A stretch of 64,000 nt of DNA from Aplectana chamaeleonis (Eukaryota > Nematoda > Chromadorea > Rhabditida > Cosmocercidae), in NCBI GenBank assembly GCA_029168955.1, contig JAPDOI010000192.1, positions 1,266,001 to 1,330,000 on the forward strand. The letters are read 5' to 3'. The number at the start of each line of letters is the position of its first letter. Position 1 is the first letter of the stretch. The notes below the pieces were generated by a model. That model was not told the origin of the DNA and did no database searches. It was given only the letters and a program-made list of their open reading frames with translations. A program made the translations under genes and the position numbers. Positions 1 through 12,258 of the stretch are shown here, in pieces.

Positions 1-623
1 CATGAGCGTGCTTGTGTTCCGCCTGATGCCATAGGATGCATGAAATTGCATTCTTGTGGATTATCATAACCGAACTTGGGCATTTGCCGAACGTCCGAGG
101 ACGGGGCGTTATTTTGCCTTGAACGACTAGCAGGGGGCGGAGCCAATGACGTCAATCGTTCGGGTGCTGGCTCGGCGCCTTGAGGTGGCACCGGTTCAAC
201 ATCCAACGACTGATTGATTGTGACCAAATTGGTTGAATTAAGTGCAACGGGGAGCAGAGCAAAAGCTGTTTCCATCTTGACAACTAGGTCCTCCGCCTCC
301 TCTATCAATTCCTCGGCTCCAATGGCGTCCCAGTGGGCTAGAAATTCATCCAGGAGATCGGGTTCTCCGTTGTCAGATGGATTATGTTCAGCGTAGTGCT
401 CCACTTTGTCCCATGCAGTCTTTGCATTATTGATTGTGCGTTTGAAAATGCTGGTCGTATTGAGCAGCATACTCTTACGCTCATGGAGTAGGTGGGATGC
501 ATCGCCGTTCTTAACGTCCGCATCAAAGCGATCCAGAAGTGAAGTATCAAAAATGGATACCTTGGACTTCAGAATATTGACCGCTTTTGTGAGCTGACCT
601 TTAAGGTAGGCGATTGATGGCAT
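1..623 (-). CDS. gag: BEL/Pao gag, N-terminal fragment (element B, left copy)
   Basis: This is the mirrored copy of the element B gag start at 24038. The ATG lies at 623 and the frame is open to the window edge. The product begins MPSxAYLKGQLTKxVNIL and is rich in charged helices, as at the start of BEL/Pao Gag, which forms the particle shell. It ends in a Pro-rich stretch. The first 14 bases already belong to the 304 bp MITE that interrupts the right-arm copy. It is partial only because the window stops here. Confidence 0.75.
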   Translation of the reverse strand, partial: MPSIAYLKGQLTKAVNILKSKVSIFDTSLLDRFDADVKNGDASHLLHERKSMLLNTTSIFKRTINNAKTAWDKVEHYAEHNPSDNGEPDLLDEFLAHWDAIGAEELIEEAEDLVVKMETAFALLPVALNSTNLVTINQSLDVEPVPPQGAEPAPERLTSLAPPPASRSRQNNAPSSDVRQMPKFGYDNPQECNFMHPMASGGTQARS

Positions 624-1659
624 CTCTCCACTAGACCAAGAAAGAAAACACTTCCAAGCTTGAGTTAGACCTGAAATGACGTTAAAATTGAGAAGGGTAG
701 GGGTGGGAGTTGGGTATATAGTGAGAAGTGGACGAAAGAGGATGAAGGAACGAGTTGTAATGAGATGTTGTGGAACGAGTTGTAGTGATATGTTTTTTTT
801 GTTATAACAGTGAGTTGATTACAAAACTAGTGTGACAGGCCTATTTTTTATGTTTTTTGCAGTCTCCGGCGCCGTCGTTTCGCTCGGACAGTCCAGTGTC
901 GTGGGGATGCGCGGGTAATTGACAAAATTAATTTTGGTGGGATTTAATGTTTGGGTCATAACAGAAGTGGTCAGAGAAGAGATGGGAGCGAGCTGATAGA
1001 GGGGGTTTCCTAACCCGACAGCGTTAGCCATCAGCGAGCAAGCAGTGCTGTATACCGAACACCATACCCACGCTACCTAATTGGCTGTACAGACCACATA
1101 GTAGAGGGATGAAGGGCCCTTCCCTAGGTGCGCTCTACCTTCTAGAGTCTAACTTTTTGTTGGCCGGCTAAAGCTTTCCCTTCCTACCTGGGACGACGAC
1201 CCGCAAAACCTTTGGGCACTCCGCTCACAAACGCACGGCCCTCCCAAAGGGGGCGGAGTCGCCTGCTCTATCCACCTAAAAGCCCACAAAACCCAAACTA
1301 AGCCGACGTACCTAAGTATTGAAACCGCCTTTGCCCCTGGCCATGGAAACTTACCTTGCCTGCCACACAAGTGCAGAATCCGGGACTAGGAAGTAACTTA
1401 GCACCTTAGTTACTGTATTGCCCTTACAAAAACTATTAAATGAATTATGTATTGCCCTGGGGGTTGTTGAGTGTGGAGACCGAAATCCTTCGCCAACCCG
1501 TGGTGGTGGCCATCTTACCGCTTTGTTACTCGTTGGTGACGTCACAGCCGCGGGCGGTCGCGGTGCGGCAAGCCGCGCCACGACGCCTCAGGGAGTTTTG
1601 TGTTTTGTGACATCACACGGCGCGTGCGGGATCGCTTCACTAACAGGTCCGATGCACCA
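624..1659 (-). other. Leader of element B, left copy
   Basis: Non-coding leader between the LTR and gag. Reading the minus strand, the apparent primer-binding site TGGTGCATCGGACC lies just inside the LTR (1646-1659), and a strong splice donor (AG|GTAAGTTT) lies near 1358. Small frames of 70-94 codons here have no recognisable product. Confidence 0.6.
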
Positions 1660-2371
1660 TGTTGCGTATCGGCAGTGGACTAAGGATCCCGGGTCAGCCT
1701 AAGGTAACCCCCAATGTCACCTAAACCCCTGGGGATACCACCACCCAACCCCTGGGAATACCACCACCCAACCCCTGGGTTCCTTTGGACTAACTATCCC
1801 CCCTTGGACTTACCTGCACTGGACTATCCTGAACGAAGTCGCGTTGTCCCGGCGGCTTGGAGAAGGCGGCACTGGAATAAACTGCATACTAATAAAATGA
1901 CCGCACATAAGAAAGGAAATTGGAAAGATAAGCCGTGGAGTGAACCACTACTTCATCTCTGTGCACGTGGAAGTTAGAACAAGTTTATTGTGCAAAAGTA
2001 GGTGCATGTGGATTGAGCAAGTAGAATGTATGATAAGCCATGTTAGTACATGGGTCGTGTGGGATGAAGTAGATGAGTGGTTGGTAGAGCTCCAGCTTGG
2101 AAGTGAGGGCGTATGGAATAAGGAGGGGGGGGGGCACTGGAGTATGGTTAGACGAGTGAGTGGAAGGCTCGTCGCCTTGCAGGGTACCGCGGAAGTAGTA
2201 AGAGTAGAGCGGATGTAGACCGCCTGCGGTGGATGCTGATGAGTAGAATGCCGGTTGAGCTAGCTACCGCGTCGACGATGATAAGGGTGTCGACGTGGAA
2301 GCTATCTTAACAGGTATCTGCAAGACGGCAACACCCAGGATCGATGGAGGAGCGATCTCGCATTCGCGACA
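1660..2371 (-). repeat. LTR of element B (left copy)
   Basis: It is about 712 bp, runs TGT...ACA on the minus strand, and is near identical to the copies at 22272-22988 and 33506-34220. It interrupts the left integrase frame at the same base as in the right arm, so element B was already in place when the inverted duplication arose. Confidence 0.9.
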
Positions 2372-3247
2372 CCCTTTCCATGGAGAGAGTGGGGTTATGA
2401 AGTTCCATTTAATCTCTTCATTCACCAAAAAGGAATTTACGTCTTCTCTAAGTGAGCTGGAGTTTTCGTGAATGCACTGAATTATTTCGTTACCTGCTTT
2501 GAAGGTTGTTTCATTGTCTGAAGTAATTGTCAGTGGTTTTCCCTTACGGGAAATGAAACGTTGTAACGATCGTACAAATGCAACGGCTGACAGACTATTA
2601 ACTATTTCGAGATGAATGGCTCTGGTGGCCATACAGGTGATTAGGCAAACCCATCTTTTTCCATGCGTGTTTCCTTCTATTTTTACTATGAATGGACCCG
2701 CATAATCTACACCTACGTGCTCAAATGGACGAGAAATACGAACTCGCTGTTCTAGCAGAGCAGGAGGGCTAGGGTTCTTATAGGGTAAACCTTGCAGTCT
2801 CTTGCATGTGATACATTTACGCAGAAGGGTTTTCACTACTTGACGTCCTTTGGGTGTCCAAAACCTTTCGTGAATTTTCGAGAGGGTCCCATTAATTTCT
2901 TGATGACCGTTTTTTTCGTGGGTATGCCTGACAAGAAGTTTAGTCAATGGGTGGCTGGGTATCAACAGTATGGCGTTGGTGGCTTCAACCCCTAGGTGCG
3001 AATTTGCTAGCCTTCCTGCACAATGAAAAATTTTGTTCTTGGACACTAAGTTAAGGTTGCGATAAGAATTTATTTCTTTTTCAGTTAAATGCTTATAGTG
3101 ATCTCTGAAAAGTACGCGTTCCGCTAATTTCAAGTCTAGTGCTTCGATTTCGTTGGACTCTGATATTTTGTATAACTCCTGGCATTCCGTCAATCTATTA
3201 TCCAGAGTAGAGTTGTCTAAATAGCTGTTTTTTCGCCAATTTTTCAA
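2372..3247 (-). pseudogene. pol: BEL/Pao integrase, 5' part (element A, left copy)
   Basis: The frame is continuous from the methionine at 3247 until it runs into the element B LTR at 2371. It shows the HHCC zinc-binding region (HPLTKLLVRHTHEKNGHQ, then CITCKRLQG) followed by the catalytic core (VGVDYAGPF, MATRAIHLE, ITSDNETTF), ending at the WKG before the insertion. Integrase joins element cDNA to host DNA in the nucleus. This copy keeps a seven-A run that is six A in the right arm, so its frame is cleaner. It is cut off from the C-terminal third and cannot give a complete integrase. Confidence 0.85.
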
Positions 3248-3714
3248 TGAACTTTAAAACCAATGCCGTAGATCGTTTCAATTTAATCCATTGTGACAAC
3301 CCATATCGGAAGACGAAAGTTATAACTGAAATACTGTTTCGGATTCCGTCCAATTCATTTCGATTTTCTCAGTGGGCCATGCAGTAATCGGAAGTCGTGA
3401 AAATTGGGGTCCCGTCCACTATACATTGGATCCGACTCATTGTCGATAATTTCAAAAATCACTCTTGTCTGCTTTACCCTGAGCTGAAAGGCTTACGTTT
3501 AGATGTATATTGACTGAACAGGCAGAATGATATCAACTTTTAAGTAACTAGGAGATTCTGTGACAAGAAAATCTATTTTATCCGATTTTTTCGGATATCC
3601 GAATCATTTCAAATAATCCTTTTTACGAACATTCAATATGAAGTCGACGACAAATTTGTCCTCGCTTGAATCTTATTATGAGTTCCGACTGGAAAACAAT
3701 CTTTCCCTCAAGCA
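3248..3714 (-). other. RNase H to integrase linker (left copy)
   Basis: Decayed pol linker matching 20930-21396 in the right arm. It has frameshifts and no recognisable domain. A short run including ACTCATT...GGATCCGAC occurs twice (about 3426-3440 and 3760-3775), which hints at a small internal duplication. Confidence 0.4.
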
Positions 3715-4383
3715 TTAGGTTAACGGTGAAGAGAAAACAGTTTCTGCAGTTTTCCGAAATGAGTCGGATCCAATGTCTACCGTCCACCAACAATGGTTTT
3801 CCATTTCTTCGTTACTCAATCCTCTTGTAGCGCAGTCCGCTACATTATCAGCTGTGTTTATGTAGTGATATTGAACGTACAATTTCTTGCTCAGCCAGGA
3901 CATATATAGAGCTCTCATTTTTCGAACTCGATTATTTACGAATGTACCATTGTTGCGTGTGGAATGGAGTTGGGTTAACGCTATATTACTATCTGATAAA
4001 ATGTGTACAGTTTTTATTACGATATCAAGTTCTTTCAAAAGAAAATCTGTTAGTTCAGTTCCAATAAGGAGAGCTAGCAGTTCGAGTTTTGGTACTGTGA
4101 TCTCCTTTTCTCCAGTGAGATACCCTACTGGAGCTAACCGGTATTTCGCACAAATTAATTCCGTTTAGATTGCCGAATTACTCACTTTACGTAAGTACGT
4201 ACAAGTGGCATACGCTCCTGTAGAAGCGTCGACAAAGGTACATAACTCAAACGTGTCGTCTGAATAGCGTTCACAGATTCTGCGTTTCAACAGTTTCGAA
4301 AACCTTTCCGTTTTTGTACAGATTGCTTGCCATAAACTTACGTCTTCTTGCGGTAAGGCTTGGTCCCAATCATAGCCTTTCAC
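3715..4383 (-). pseudogene. pol: BEL/Pao RNase H domain (element A, left copy)
   Basis: RNase H removes the RNA strand during reverse transcription. Two frames carry it. 4165-4383 has CTFVDASTGAYATC with the first catalytic Asp. The stretch below 4164 has LELLALLIGTEL (catalytic Glu), HILSDSNIALTQL (Asp) and NTADNVADCATRG (last Asp). A stop separates the two frames. It mirrors 20257-21018. Confidence 0.8.
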
Positions 4384-5300
4384 CCAAAGTGTTTGGAGAA
4401 ATACTCGCTGGAATCAAAAGTGGTATAAGATATCCGAGGGGATCAAATGTGGTATGTATCGTTTGAAGAACGCTGCGTTTAGTAGGGTTTTCGTGATATT
4501 TAAGTTTACATTCTATCACCAACAAGTCCGTCTGTGTATTCCAAGGAATTCCTAAAAGTTTAATGACTTTCGATTTTGATCTATCTTCGTCAGAGAAGTG
4601 TGATCGTATGATTGCACTATTTGACGCGAACTCTCGTAAACTCATAGACATATCTTTGAAAATTGCCTTACTAAGTTGATATTCCGAAATTGCTTCCTCT
4701 TCCGTATCTGCGAGTAGACTTATATTGTCTACATAGAGATTACGTGAAATTTCGGTACATAACTTCGTATTGTCATTCTGTTCGAGCATAAATTTAATGG
4801 ACATAGCCAACCAACAGTGACGGACTGGTTTTCGTTTCAAAAGGGACTCTCGTGAACCGAAGTTCTCTCAGATTGGAAGGTAATGGAGGCATATCTGGAT
4901 TTTTAAGCTAAAGGAATCGTGTTGCGTTACGTTCGGATTCGTGTAGGTATATCATATGAAATGCCTTTTCAACGTCTCCGATTACGAGATGGTTACCTAT
5001 GCGAATCCGTATGAGAATACACAACAGTGCTGGTAGAAGTAACGGACCCTTATAAAGTACATACTTTATAAGGGTCCGTTACTTCTAGCACTGTACGTCA
5101 TTCAACGAAAGTTGTCCTACTTTCTTAGAGCTAGCGTCGAGAACAATTCTAATTTTGGTTGTGGTGCTAGTCGGCTTTATTACGGCTTGGTGAGGGATGT
5201 AATAGGTTGGGCAACTAGCAGCGTTGCTTTTTTGCGTGACGTCTTCTACTATTTGCTTCTCTAGCTGTTCATTGATTATGTTACATTAAGCATTCCATAG
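4370..5300 (-). pseudogene. pol: BEL/Pao reverse transcriptase (element A, left copy)
   Basis: Palm and thumb lie in the frame at 4370-4840, with the active-site motif NLYVDNISLLAD and FDPLGYLIPLL. The fingers lie upstream in other frames, with DVEKAFHMIYLH near 4940 and YYIPHQAV near 5190. The fingers are interrupted by a 46 bp perfect hairpin at 5038-5085. The active site reads YVDN rather than YVDD, as in element B. Frameshifts make it non-functional. Confidence 0.8.
5038..5085. repeat. Short perfect palindrome inside RT (left copy)
   Basis: About 22 bp arms (AGTAACGGACCCTTATAAAG and its complement) meet around a 2-4 base centre. The right-arm counterpart is at 19558-19605. One half is genuine RT coding sequence and the other half is its inverted duplicate, as expected from template switching. 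Confidence 0.85.
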
Positions 5301-5344
5301 CTCAGGTTTCGATCCGAATGAATTATACAGCTGATGAAGTCTGC

Positions 5345-5782
5345 TTAAAGGCAGTGGTCACGATGAAAAACGTTATCGAAAAAACTGCAAAAATCAGCTC
5401 AGATCAAAAACAGCTCAAAAACAATGAAGGTAGCGCGGTGAAAAACGGGCTAGAATTAGAGTTATTGAGACCCTAAACTTGCAGTTTGTGCACACGTGCA
5501 CAGAAAGATCACAGTCTCATGCCAAGCAGTCGAAAATCTTCGACACTCAGAGGAAGAAATAAATGCAAATTTACCTAATCAAACAGTTGAACAATGAAAG
5601 AAAACACTCCAGTCAATGTTTTTGACTAGATGTGAGCATAAATTCATAGAGGTTCATTGGTTGAAACTCAACTTCAAGCCAGCTGATGTCCTTGATATTA
5701 GAGATCATCGAGGCCGATAATGTGGAGTGAGCTCGTCCACCATCAAAAGACAAGAAATTTCAGGCTTCAAATTTGGCCTAGA
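5345..5782 (-). repeat. TTAA-flanked MITE, truncated by deletion
   Basis: It starts TTAAAGGCAGTGGTCACGAT and matches the MITE at 18754-19299. Its other end is missing because a 466 bp deletion (right-arm equivalent 18392-18857) runs from inside the MITE into the protease gene. Confidence 0.85.
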
Positions 5783-6300
5783 ACAGCGAATTTCGTTATA
5801 ATAGTCAATTCCCAAAAGTAACTCTGGAAGGATTTCTATGTCGTACGTATTAAGAAGACTAGGAATGATTCCTTTATTTTCAAGCATTTTTAGATCTGCG
5901 TCAGCTAAGCCCGTAAGTAAGACTTTCTCTGTAATAACGTCCGTTGTGAGAAGTTTTAGTGAGAATTCTTCTTCATCTTTCCGAATTATATTTGCCATTA
6001 CCGTATGGGCATGTTTTTTCAATTTGCGACCGCCAAAAGTTGTGAGTACGTACATTGAGTCTTCCGTTGAGGACAATTTCATTTGATCTGCTACCGAGGA
6101 CGAAAGAAAGCTTTTGGTAGCGCATGTGTCAAAAAGGGCATACACCGATTCCCTTCTACCTGTGAGAGGGTTATTTAGGATCACTTCTGCTATCATCAAA
6201 CGTGAAGGCACATTATACCTCACGTTAACTCTGTTCAGAAATACGACTTCTTGTTTAACGTCTAAATTTTCTGCTTTTGATACTTCTTCTGCAGACGACA
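5783..6300 (-). pseudogene. pr: BEL/Pao aspartic protease, truncated (element A, left copy)
   Basis: It matches the start of the right-arm protease at 17957: SVYALFDTCATKSFLSSS contains the active-site Asp in a DTCA context. The frame ends by fusion into MITE sequence at the deletion junction (IDYYNEI, then foreign residues to the stop near 5705). The left copy therefore lost the protease C-terminus that the right arm keeps. Confidence 0.8.
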
Positions 6301-7785
6301 GAGTTCACAATTAAGTTCGAACGAGTATCTCGATAACGCAAATTTCCTGGCGTTGGGGAAATCACCCAGGTTTGTGATTACGGTACCGTGATGGATGGTG
6401 CGCTACCGTCTCCGCCTGCGTTTCCCTGTGTCTACCGTACATAGAGAGCTGGTTGATTGCGAAATTTCAATGATTCTCAACGAAATCCTTACAATAGCTA
6501 CACCATTGGATAGCCCTCCACGCCTGGATTATGAATATCTCCCTAGTTTCGCTCAAATTTGACTTTGAATCGAGTTATACAAAAAAGACGAAAAAGACGC
6601 GAAAACCCGACTTCGCTCGATTTCTGACCAAATCCTATGAGCGGTATTGTACGGGTTCCGATCAGGGTCAAGCAACCCGTTGGAAGAAGTGCGATCATGG
6701 TTGCTACCCCCCCTCCAGCGATGCCGAAAGGAGCGACCCCCCCTCCACAATGACCACACTGATTCCGCTATTTTGCCCCGCCCAGAAAAGCGAAAAAATG
6801 GTTTTTCCGGACCTTCCAGTGTCTTGAATATTGCCCAGAAGGCGCCGTAACTCAGCGGTTCGGTAAACTAGACCGACATAAGAGCTGAAAAAAATCAAAG
6901 CAGCTCTTGTAGAGGGAGAAACAGAAAAATTTGCCCGTTGGAATAAGTGGTGTAAAAAGGCCGTTTATTCCAAATGGCCTTTTCAGCCTTGCTTTTTGGT
7001 TCTAGAAGGCGGCAGTCGGGCAGAAGGGCGTCTCCTGAATGGTTCTCGAAAACTACACTAACTGGATTCTTTTCAAAAAAAATTTTTTTTGAGATTTTTC
7101 ACCTCACCATGTGCTCCCCCCTTTGGCAACAGCAGAAATGGCCCAAAAATGATTTTTTCACTTCGGCCCAGTTTCGATTGGAATCAACTCGGAATCACTT
7201 GAAACGGTTTTTCACACAGTTTCAGCCGGATCAGAACGGTTTTTTAGCCGCTAGCGACCTTCATACTTCAACAGCCTCAGTTTTTTCTATTGGCTTTCTT
7301 TATGAACCTTGATGAAATGAGAACATAAAATGATTCACTGCACAATCGACTGTACACAGCACTGTGAAAAATTCTTTATTCTCTACTGATGACATGGAAT
7401 TACAAATTTGTTTATTGCAAAGCCAAACTGTGCTCAGCATATTGACGGAATCTTCAGTTTCTAACTTGAGTGATTCATCCTTAGTAGTCACCTGAAACAG
7501 TTGCTCAAACAATTTTACGTGCTTCTAAACATCTGCAAGTTAGTCTCGAGGTGTCCAGTTTAAAAACGTTCAAATCTCGAAAGAGACAAAAACAAGATAA
7601 GATAATAAGAAGTGAAATGTTGGCTGCAGACTGGTGCGACCCCCTCGGCTCGGCATAAGTTGCGACCCCTCCCTTGGAATAATTCCAACGTTGCTTGACC
7701 CTGGTTCCGATTGATAGCTGTGAATTTGCGTAACTTCCTGCTTCTTGACAATAGCTCTTATTTCTGTCATGAGTTTGTCCATAGT
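6301..7785 (-). repeat. Inserted repeat between gag and protease (left copy)
   Basis: Counterpart of 16391-17880. An inner piece of about 1.07 kb is bounded by inverted copies of a sequence containing GGTCAAGCAAC and G-rich runs (about 6650-6740 and 7630-7715). No coding domain is seen. It appears to replace the Gag zinc knuckles. Confidence 0.55.
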
Positions 7786-8841
7786 CTAGGTGCTGTTATC
7801 ATCGTATTCTTTAGATAAAAGTGTGCGTTGTACGCTGGGAGGGAATTTATTGCGAACTTTAGATTTATATTCTATAGCGTTTATGTGACTCTCAACTCGG
7901 GATAATGGTGCTACAATAGCCATGACATCGTTGACCGTTGCTCTTAGTTGAAAAGCGTTTTCGCTACACTGCGGAATTTTGTCTAGACGATCTAGCAATA
8001 TCTTTATGTTAATATTTTCGTCAAAAAATTGTTCTTTGAGTTGCTTAACGGCTTGCGAATTATTGCTACCTTTTCTAGGTATATATTTGAGGGTTCGTGC
8101 CGCCTCTCCTTTGCACTTGTCCAAAAGAATGGTCAATTTTTCGATATCCGAATAGGCCTGTTTATCGACCGATTCCGAGAAAATTTCCCAGAAGGGTTCG
8201 AAGTCAGTGGGGTTACCATCATCTTTTTTATACCAATGCGCGGGTATATCGGAAGGCTGGCGAGGTAGAGCCCTACTTGACTGAAAAGGTTGCGAAAGCT
8301 GTTCAAAGCTGTTGCCATTACGTTGTCTTTCAAGGGTATCGAACTCGTCAGAGTACGAAATTTGCATGCCCTGTAAGTCTAGTTCATTGAACCTCATTCC
8401 CAAGCTTTGAATCAAGTCTTATGCAGTCTTGAGTACGGTTTCTCCTTCTCTTTCCGACCAATAAGAGTTGAATTCTTGTTCAAATGAAGAATTTGTTCCC
8501 TCTTCGCCCTTACTACCTAAGCCAGCACAGTTTTGAACAGTCTCTGCATAAATAGTTGTGATGGCGTCTATTTTTGTTTCGAGTTTGTTTATTACGGATG
8601 TGACCACAGACTTTTAGTGTACGAATGAAAACGAACAGTTCTTTGCTAGCGGATGGGAAGTCCCACCCTTCGTTATAGTTTTCACAGTCCAAAGAATGTT
8701 ACCGACATCATTCAGACGTCTCGACAGTCTTTGCTTTACAGTTACGAGATTTTGCTTCGTAAAAGACATTAGGCTCATGCCGAACAAAGGTTTGTATGTG
8801 AGCTCACAGTGAGGTATGAGCAGAACAGAATGTCTGAGCAC
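7786..8841 (-). pseudogene. gag: BEL/Pao gag (element A, left copy)
   Basis: The 209-codon frame at 7786-8415 has the Gag-type segment DFEPFWEIFSESVD...IEKLTILLDKCKGEAART and is uninterrupted across a spot where the right arm is frameshifted. Upstream pieces at 8419-8607 and 8614-8841 give the N-terminus (KQNLVTVKQRLSRRLNDV). They are separated by a stop and a frameshift. The zinc knuckles are missing. Confidence 0.7.
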
Positions 8842-10600
8842 AGGGTGACCTAGGTAAAAAGAGACCCTTTTATACCCTTTGTTTGTGGGCGTGTGGGGCG
8901 GGCCGACTGAGTCACTCCCAGGATCTAATTCTGGAATTTACGCTTTATGACTCATTGGGTTCTTTACGATCACTGTGTGTCTGGGGACACCGGATGAGAC
9001 CTAACTTGAAGCGGTGACTGTGGGTCTGGGGACGCCGGAGGAGACCTAACGAAGCGGTAGTGTTATTACGTTTCGATGGGGGCTATATAAAATTTCGAAC
9101 GATGTGGCATAGTTACGTATGGCGTCCTGCATTGCGAGCTCTGCCATTCGAAGCTCCGAATTTTGGAGAGTACGATAGGCACTCAGAACCGTTAGTACCC
9201 TTCATGTTTTTCCCAATGAGCCTCAGAATTCCTTTTTAATAGCTGCACATCCTCAGTGCAGGAGACTTCGTTTTCGAGATTATGCCGAAATTCGGTAGTT
9301 TCTGTAGAAACAGAGTTTACGACACCTGTTTTGGCTTTCACTTTGTGCAAGATTTCGGTTAAATGATACTTTTTTGAATAAATATAGTGACTTAATTCTG
9401 GGACCGAAGTCAGGAAAACCCAAGGGGCCTCAAACTGCCTACATTATTGAAGTAGCTGTTTCAGTAAGTTTAAGTGTCGCGACGCCCTGGCTTTAGCAGT
9501 TCCAAAAATTTCTTTCCGACTGGCATGTTACGAAAAGCTCTCTTTGACTGTAAAAGAGTTTTCCGTCTTACTGAAGGGAGACAAGGGCAGGAAGTCAAAA
9601 TCCCGGGTTAGCAGAATATACCCAAATTCGAGCGAAAATATGGTTATGAGACAATATCAAATAAAAAATTTAAACAGGGAAAGAAAATATATGCCCAAAA
9701 TATGAAGTCAAAAAAACCGAAATAATAAATACCAAAACTCACGGATCGGTCCACCCAAGTATATATCTATATTTATATAAATATTGTAACTGATACTAAC
9801 AAACGCTGCTTGACACAAGAAATTCAACCACAGAATACAACAAGATCACTAGTGGAGAGAAAAGGAGTGCGGAATGTGCGGATTTTTGTACGGGTGATTG
9901 TGTTGTTGATAAGTTGATGAGATAAGAAGGGGGGAGAGCACGTGAGCTTCTCCGCCATGGAATTCCTTTGCTGAGATCCGATCGCGAGATAGGGAGAAAT
10001 GTACTGTATTTTGTCATGCCTTGAGCGGCACGATGAGCACATTCCCATGAGCACTTTACAGTGCGATCACAGAACGCGCACTAGTACCAGCGCCGTCGTA
10101 ATACCGGCGCTGTAGGAATTTGCACGTTATCGTCTGGAGCACCTAACAGCTTGAGCCGATTCAACTGAAATAGATACGGAAAATGCTTGCCAATTCGCAA
10201 AATAGCCGCAGTTCTCAAGTGTCCTAACCTGGACCCTCGGCTAGAATTCTGGTATCTAGCTAACCTAGTGCACTAATTTTGCTCCACTTGTTAGGAGGCC
10301 ACCAACCTGAAAATGAGTCCTAATTTTGACTCCAACACACAACTATTGAAGTTGATACAATGACGAATTACGGTCGACCTGATTGTTCTTTTCTTTTTTT
10401 TTCCGAGATACAACGTACAATTGCAGAACAAAAAAAAACCTGTTGCCTTGTTAAATGAGATCATCAGCATGCCGGCTGAACATGAGGTACTTTGGCAGCC
10501 TACTCATAAAGAAAATGATTTTAGAGTGTTACGGTTTCGTCATTGAGATGAAAGAATGAAATGAAGTGTGCGTGGTAGTGGGTGAATCCCCGATGCACCA
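8842..10600 (-). other. Promoter region and leader of element A (left copy)
   Basis: Mirrored copy of 13566-15334. It includes a TATA box (reverse complement of TATAAAAGGG near 8865), two TGASTCA sites upstream, AT-rich sequence, and small frames of unknown meaning. Confidence 0.5.
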
Positions 10601-10835
10601 TGTTCTTACGTTGGTTCCTATGCTCACTACACCGAGTACACTAATCATTCATTAGCAAACAACATGGGCCAGAACGGCCAAGGCACAAATTACACACAAG
10701 GCTCAGTACCGCAGGTACAAATGGAGGAGGCGCAAGGGCGCCTAAAGCTCAGACCAAAAAGAGCGGCCCTGAAGCTATCGGCAGGTGCTTTTATATGGCC
10801 ACGTGGTGGCTCCGCTCAAGTAGTATCGTGAGTAG
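10601..10835 (-). repeat. LTR of element A (left copy)
   Basis: Reverse complement of 13331-13565. It ends TGTTCTTACG on the + strand and is bordered by the primer-binding site TGGTGCATCGG read on the minus strand (10590-10600). Confidence 0.85.
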
Positions 10836-10942
10836 AGCCTCTTGATTAAGTATCGCAGGTAGTGTTTGTTGTGACAATGAAATCTTTTGTGAACCCGTAC
10901 TTTACCATTCTCTATTCTCTATTGCTCCGTTCTTTCCTTAGG

Positions 10943-11590
10943 GGCCTATAGTCTACAGCAATGGGAGTAGGACCTGGTGAGGTTGCGGACTCGTCCTAAC
11001 ATACGGTGGTTTGTTAGTGGTATCACTGGGACAGGGGCAGTCTACACACCTGGGGAGGAGTTGTCCCGTTTTTGCAGCTCGAAACGTCGGGTGGTGGCCA
11101 ACGTGTATCAACACCCCTGAGGAGGCGGGAGAAACGGTTGAGGAGCGAGGTTCCTGATTGGACGCAACAGGGGCTAGCCCGTCTTGCGTCGAATCAGGAA
11201 CCTCGCTCCTCTCCCGTTTCTTCGCCTCTTCGGGGGTGTTGATACACGATGGCCACCACCCGAAACGTCACGCCACTCAACGCGAGCGATGTGGTCCCGA
11301 GTGGAATTGAAGCCGCGAAAGGCGGGACATTTCCTCCCTCGGTGTGTAGAGAGCCCCTGTCCCGGTATCACTCATTTTTTTCAGAACAGCTGTGATAAAT
11401 CGGTGAGTCTGTGTTTTCACCGATACGACTACATCTGTGGAAGCAATGAAAACGTGTGAAAATTTGAGAGTGGAAAGAACAACTCACCGACCAATCTCAG
11501 TTATTTCGAAAAAATGAGTGATAACAAAATCAGACTACAGAATGTTAGGAAGAGTCCGCCACCGCACCAGGTTCTACTTTTATTGCTTTA
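10943..11590. repeat. Foldback MITE at the palindrome centre
   Basis: Its termini contain related inverted sequences, GACCTGGTGAGGTTGCGGACTC near 10970 and its diverged complement near 11550. The inner halves 11041-11172 and 11183-11370 form a long imperfect hairpin around a small loop (CTAGCCCGTC). The big palindrome's left arm ends in this loop. The right arm contains only one half of the element (12990-13215). Confidence 0.75.
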
Positions 11591-11611
11591 GACTATCCAT
11601 CCGCGAATAGT

Positions 11612-12258
11612 TTCATGGATACGTTCGTTCCTAACTGACAGGACGTTCTCGGTCTGTGTTGACTCTTCTCACTCAACTCCAAGGCCAGTCCTGAGTGATG
11701 TACCACAAGACGGGGTATTGTCGCCCATACTTTTCGACGAATACACTCACGAAATCGCCGGTCTTGTCACTTTCTGTGGCACCGGTTTCAGTGCATTTGC
11801 AGATGATATCAAGATCTATCGGGACGTTTCCCAACCGGAGAACTGTATCTTGCTACAACAGTCTGTTGACATTATTAGTACTTGGTCTCGCGATTGGAAT
11901 CTCCCGTTGGCAAAAGAAAAAACGAAGGTTCTCCACTTGGGTAATAGCAATGCTAACAGCAAATATACTGTCAGTGGCTGTCAGATCCAAGAAGTTGACC
12001 AAATAACTGATTTAGGGTTCACTATTACTACAAGTCTGAGTTTCGATAAGCACTGTGAATCTATTTCGAATAAAGCAACTTTTGCTATGAATAATATTTT
12101 CAGGGGTTTGTCAACTTGCAATCCCTCTGTACTTATCAGAGCTTACACCAAGTATGTAAGGCCTCTACTCGAGTACGGTACCCCGGTATTCAACCCCGCC
12201 AAACTCAAGAACATTAATAGATTGGAAAAGATACAGAACAATTTTACTAAAAGAGTTC
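11612..12258 (+). pseudogene. Non-LTR (LINE) reverse transcriptase, 5'-truncated
   Basis: A decayed CR1/Jockey-type RT fragment unique to the spacer between the palindrome arms. It shows SFLTDRTFSVCVDS, then SDVPQDGVLSPILF (the usual SGVPQGSVLGP motif, altered), then the active site GFSAFADDIKIY, then the thumb region WSRDWNLPLAKEKTKVLHLG and YVRPLLEYGTPVFNP. The endonuclease and 5' RT parts are absent. The frame stops where a TTAA-flanked MITE is inserted. It copies RNA at a nicked target in live elements; this one is dead. Confidence 0.85.

Larger units (their letters stand above)
1..11172 (-). repeat. Left arm of giant inverted repeat
   Basis: The arm is the reverse complement of 12990-24660. 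Position x pairs with about 24661-x at the outer end and about 24140-x near the centre; the drift comes mostly from a 466 bp deletion in this arm at about 5782. It carries, reversed, the start of element B, the 5' two thirds of element A's coding region and A's LTR. Pairing holds to base 1, so the arm continues outside the window. The arms show scattered substitutions and homopolymer-length differences, so they are not a mechanical copy of each other. Confidence 0.95.

Noticed and set aside
338..550. 70-codon minus-strand frame and its mirror at 24111-24323
   Set aside because: Shadow of the gag frame (1-623 and 24038-24730) in another register.
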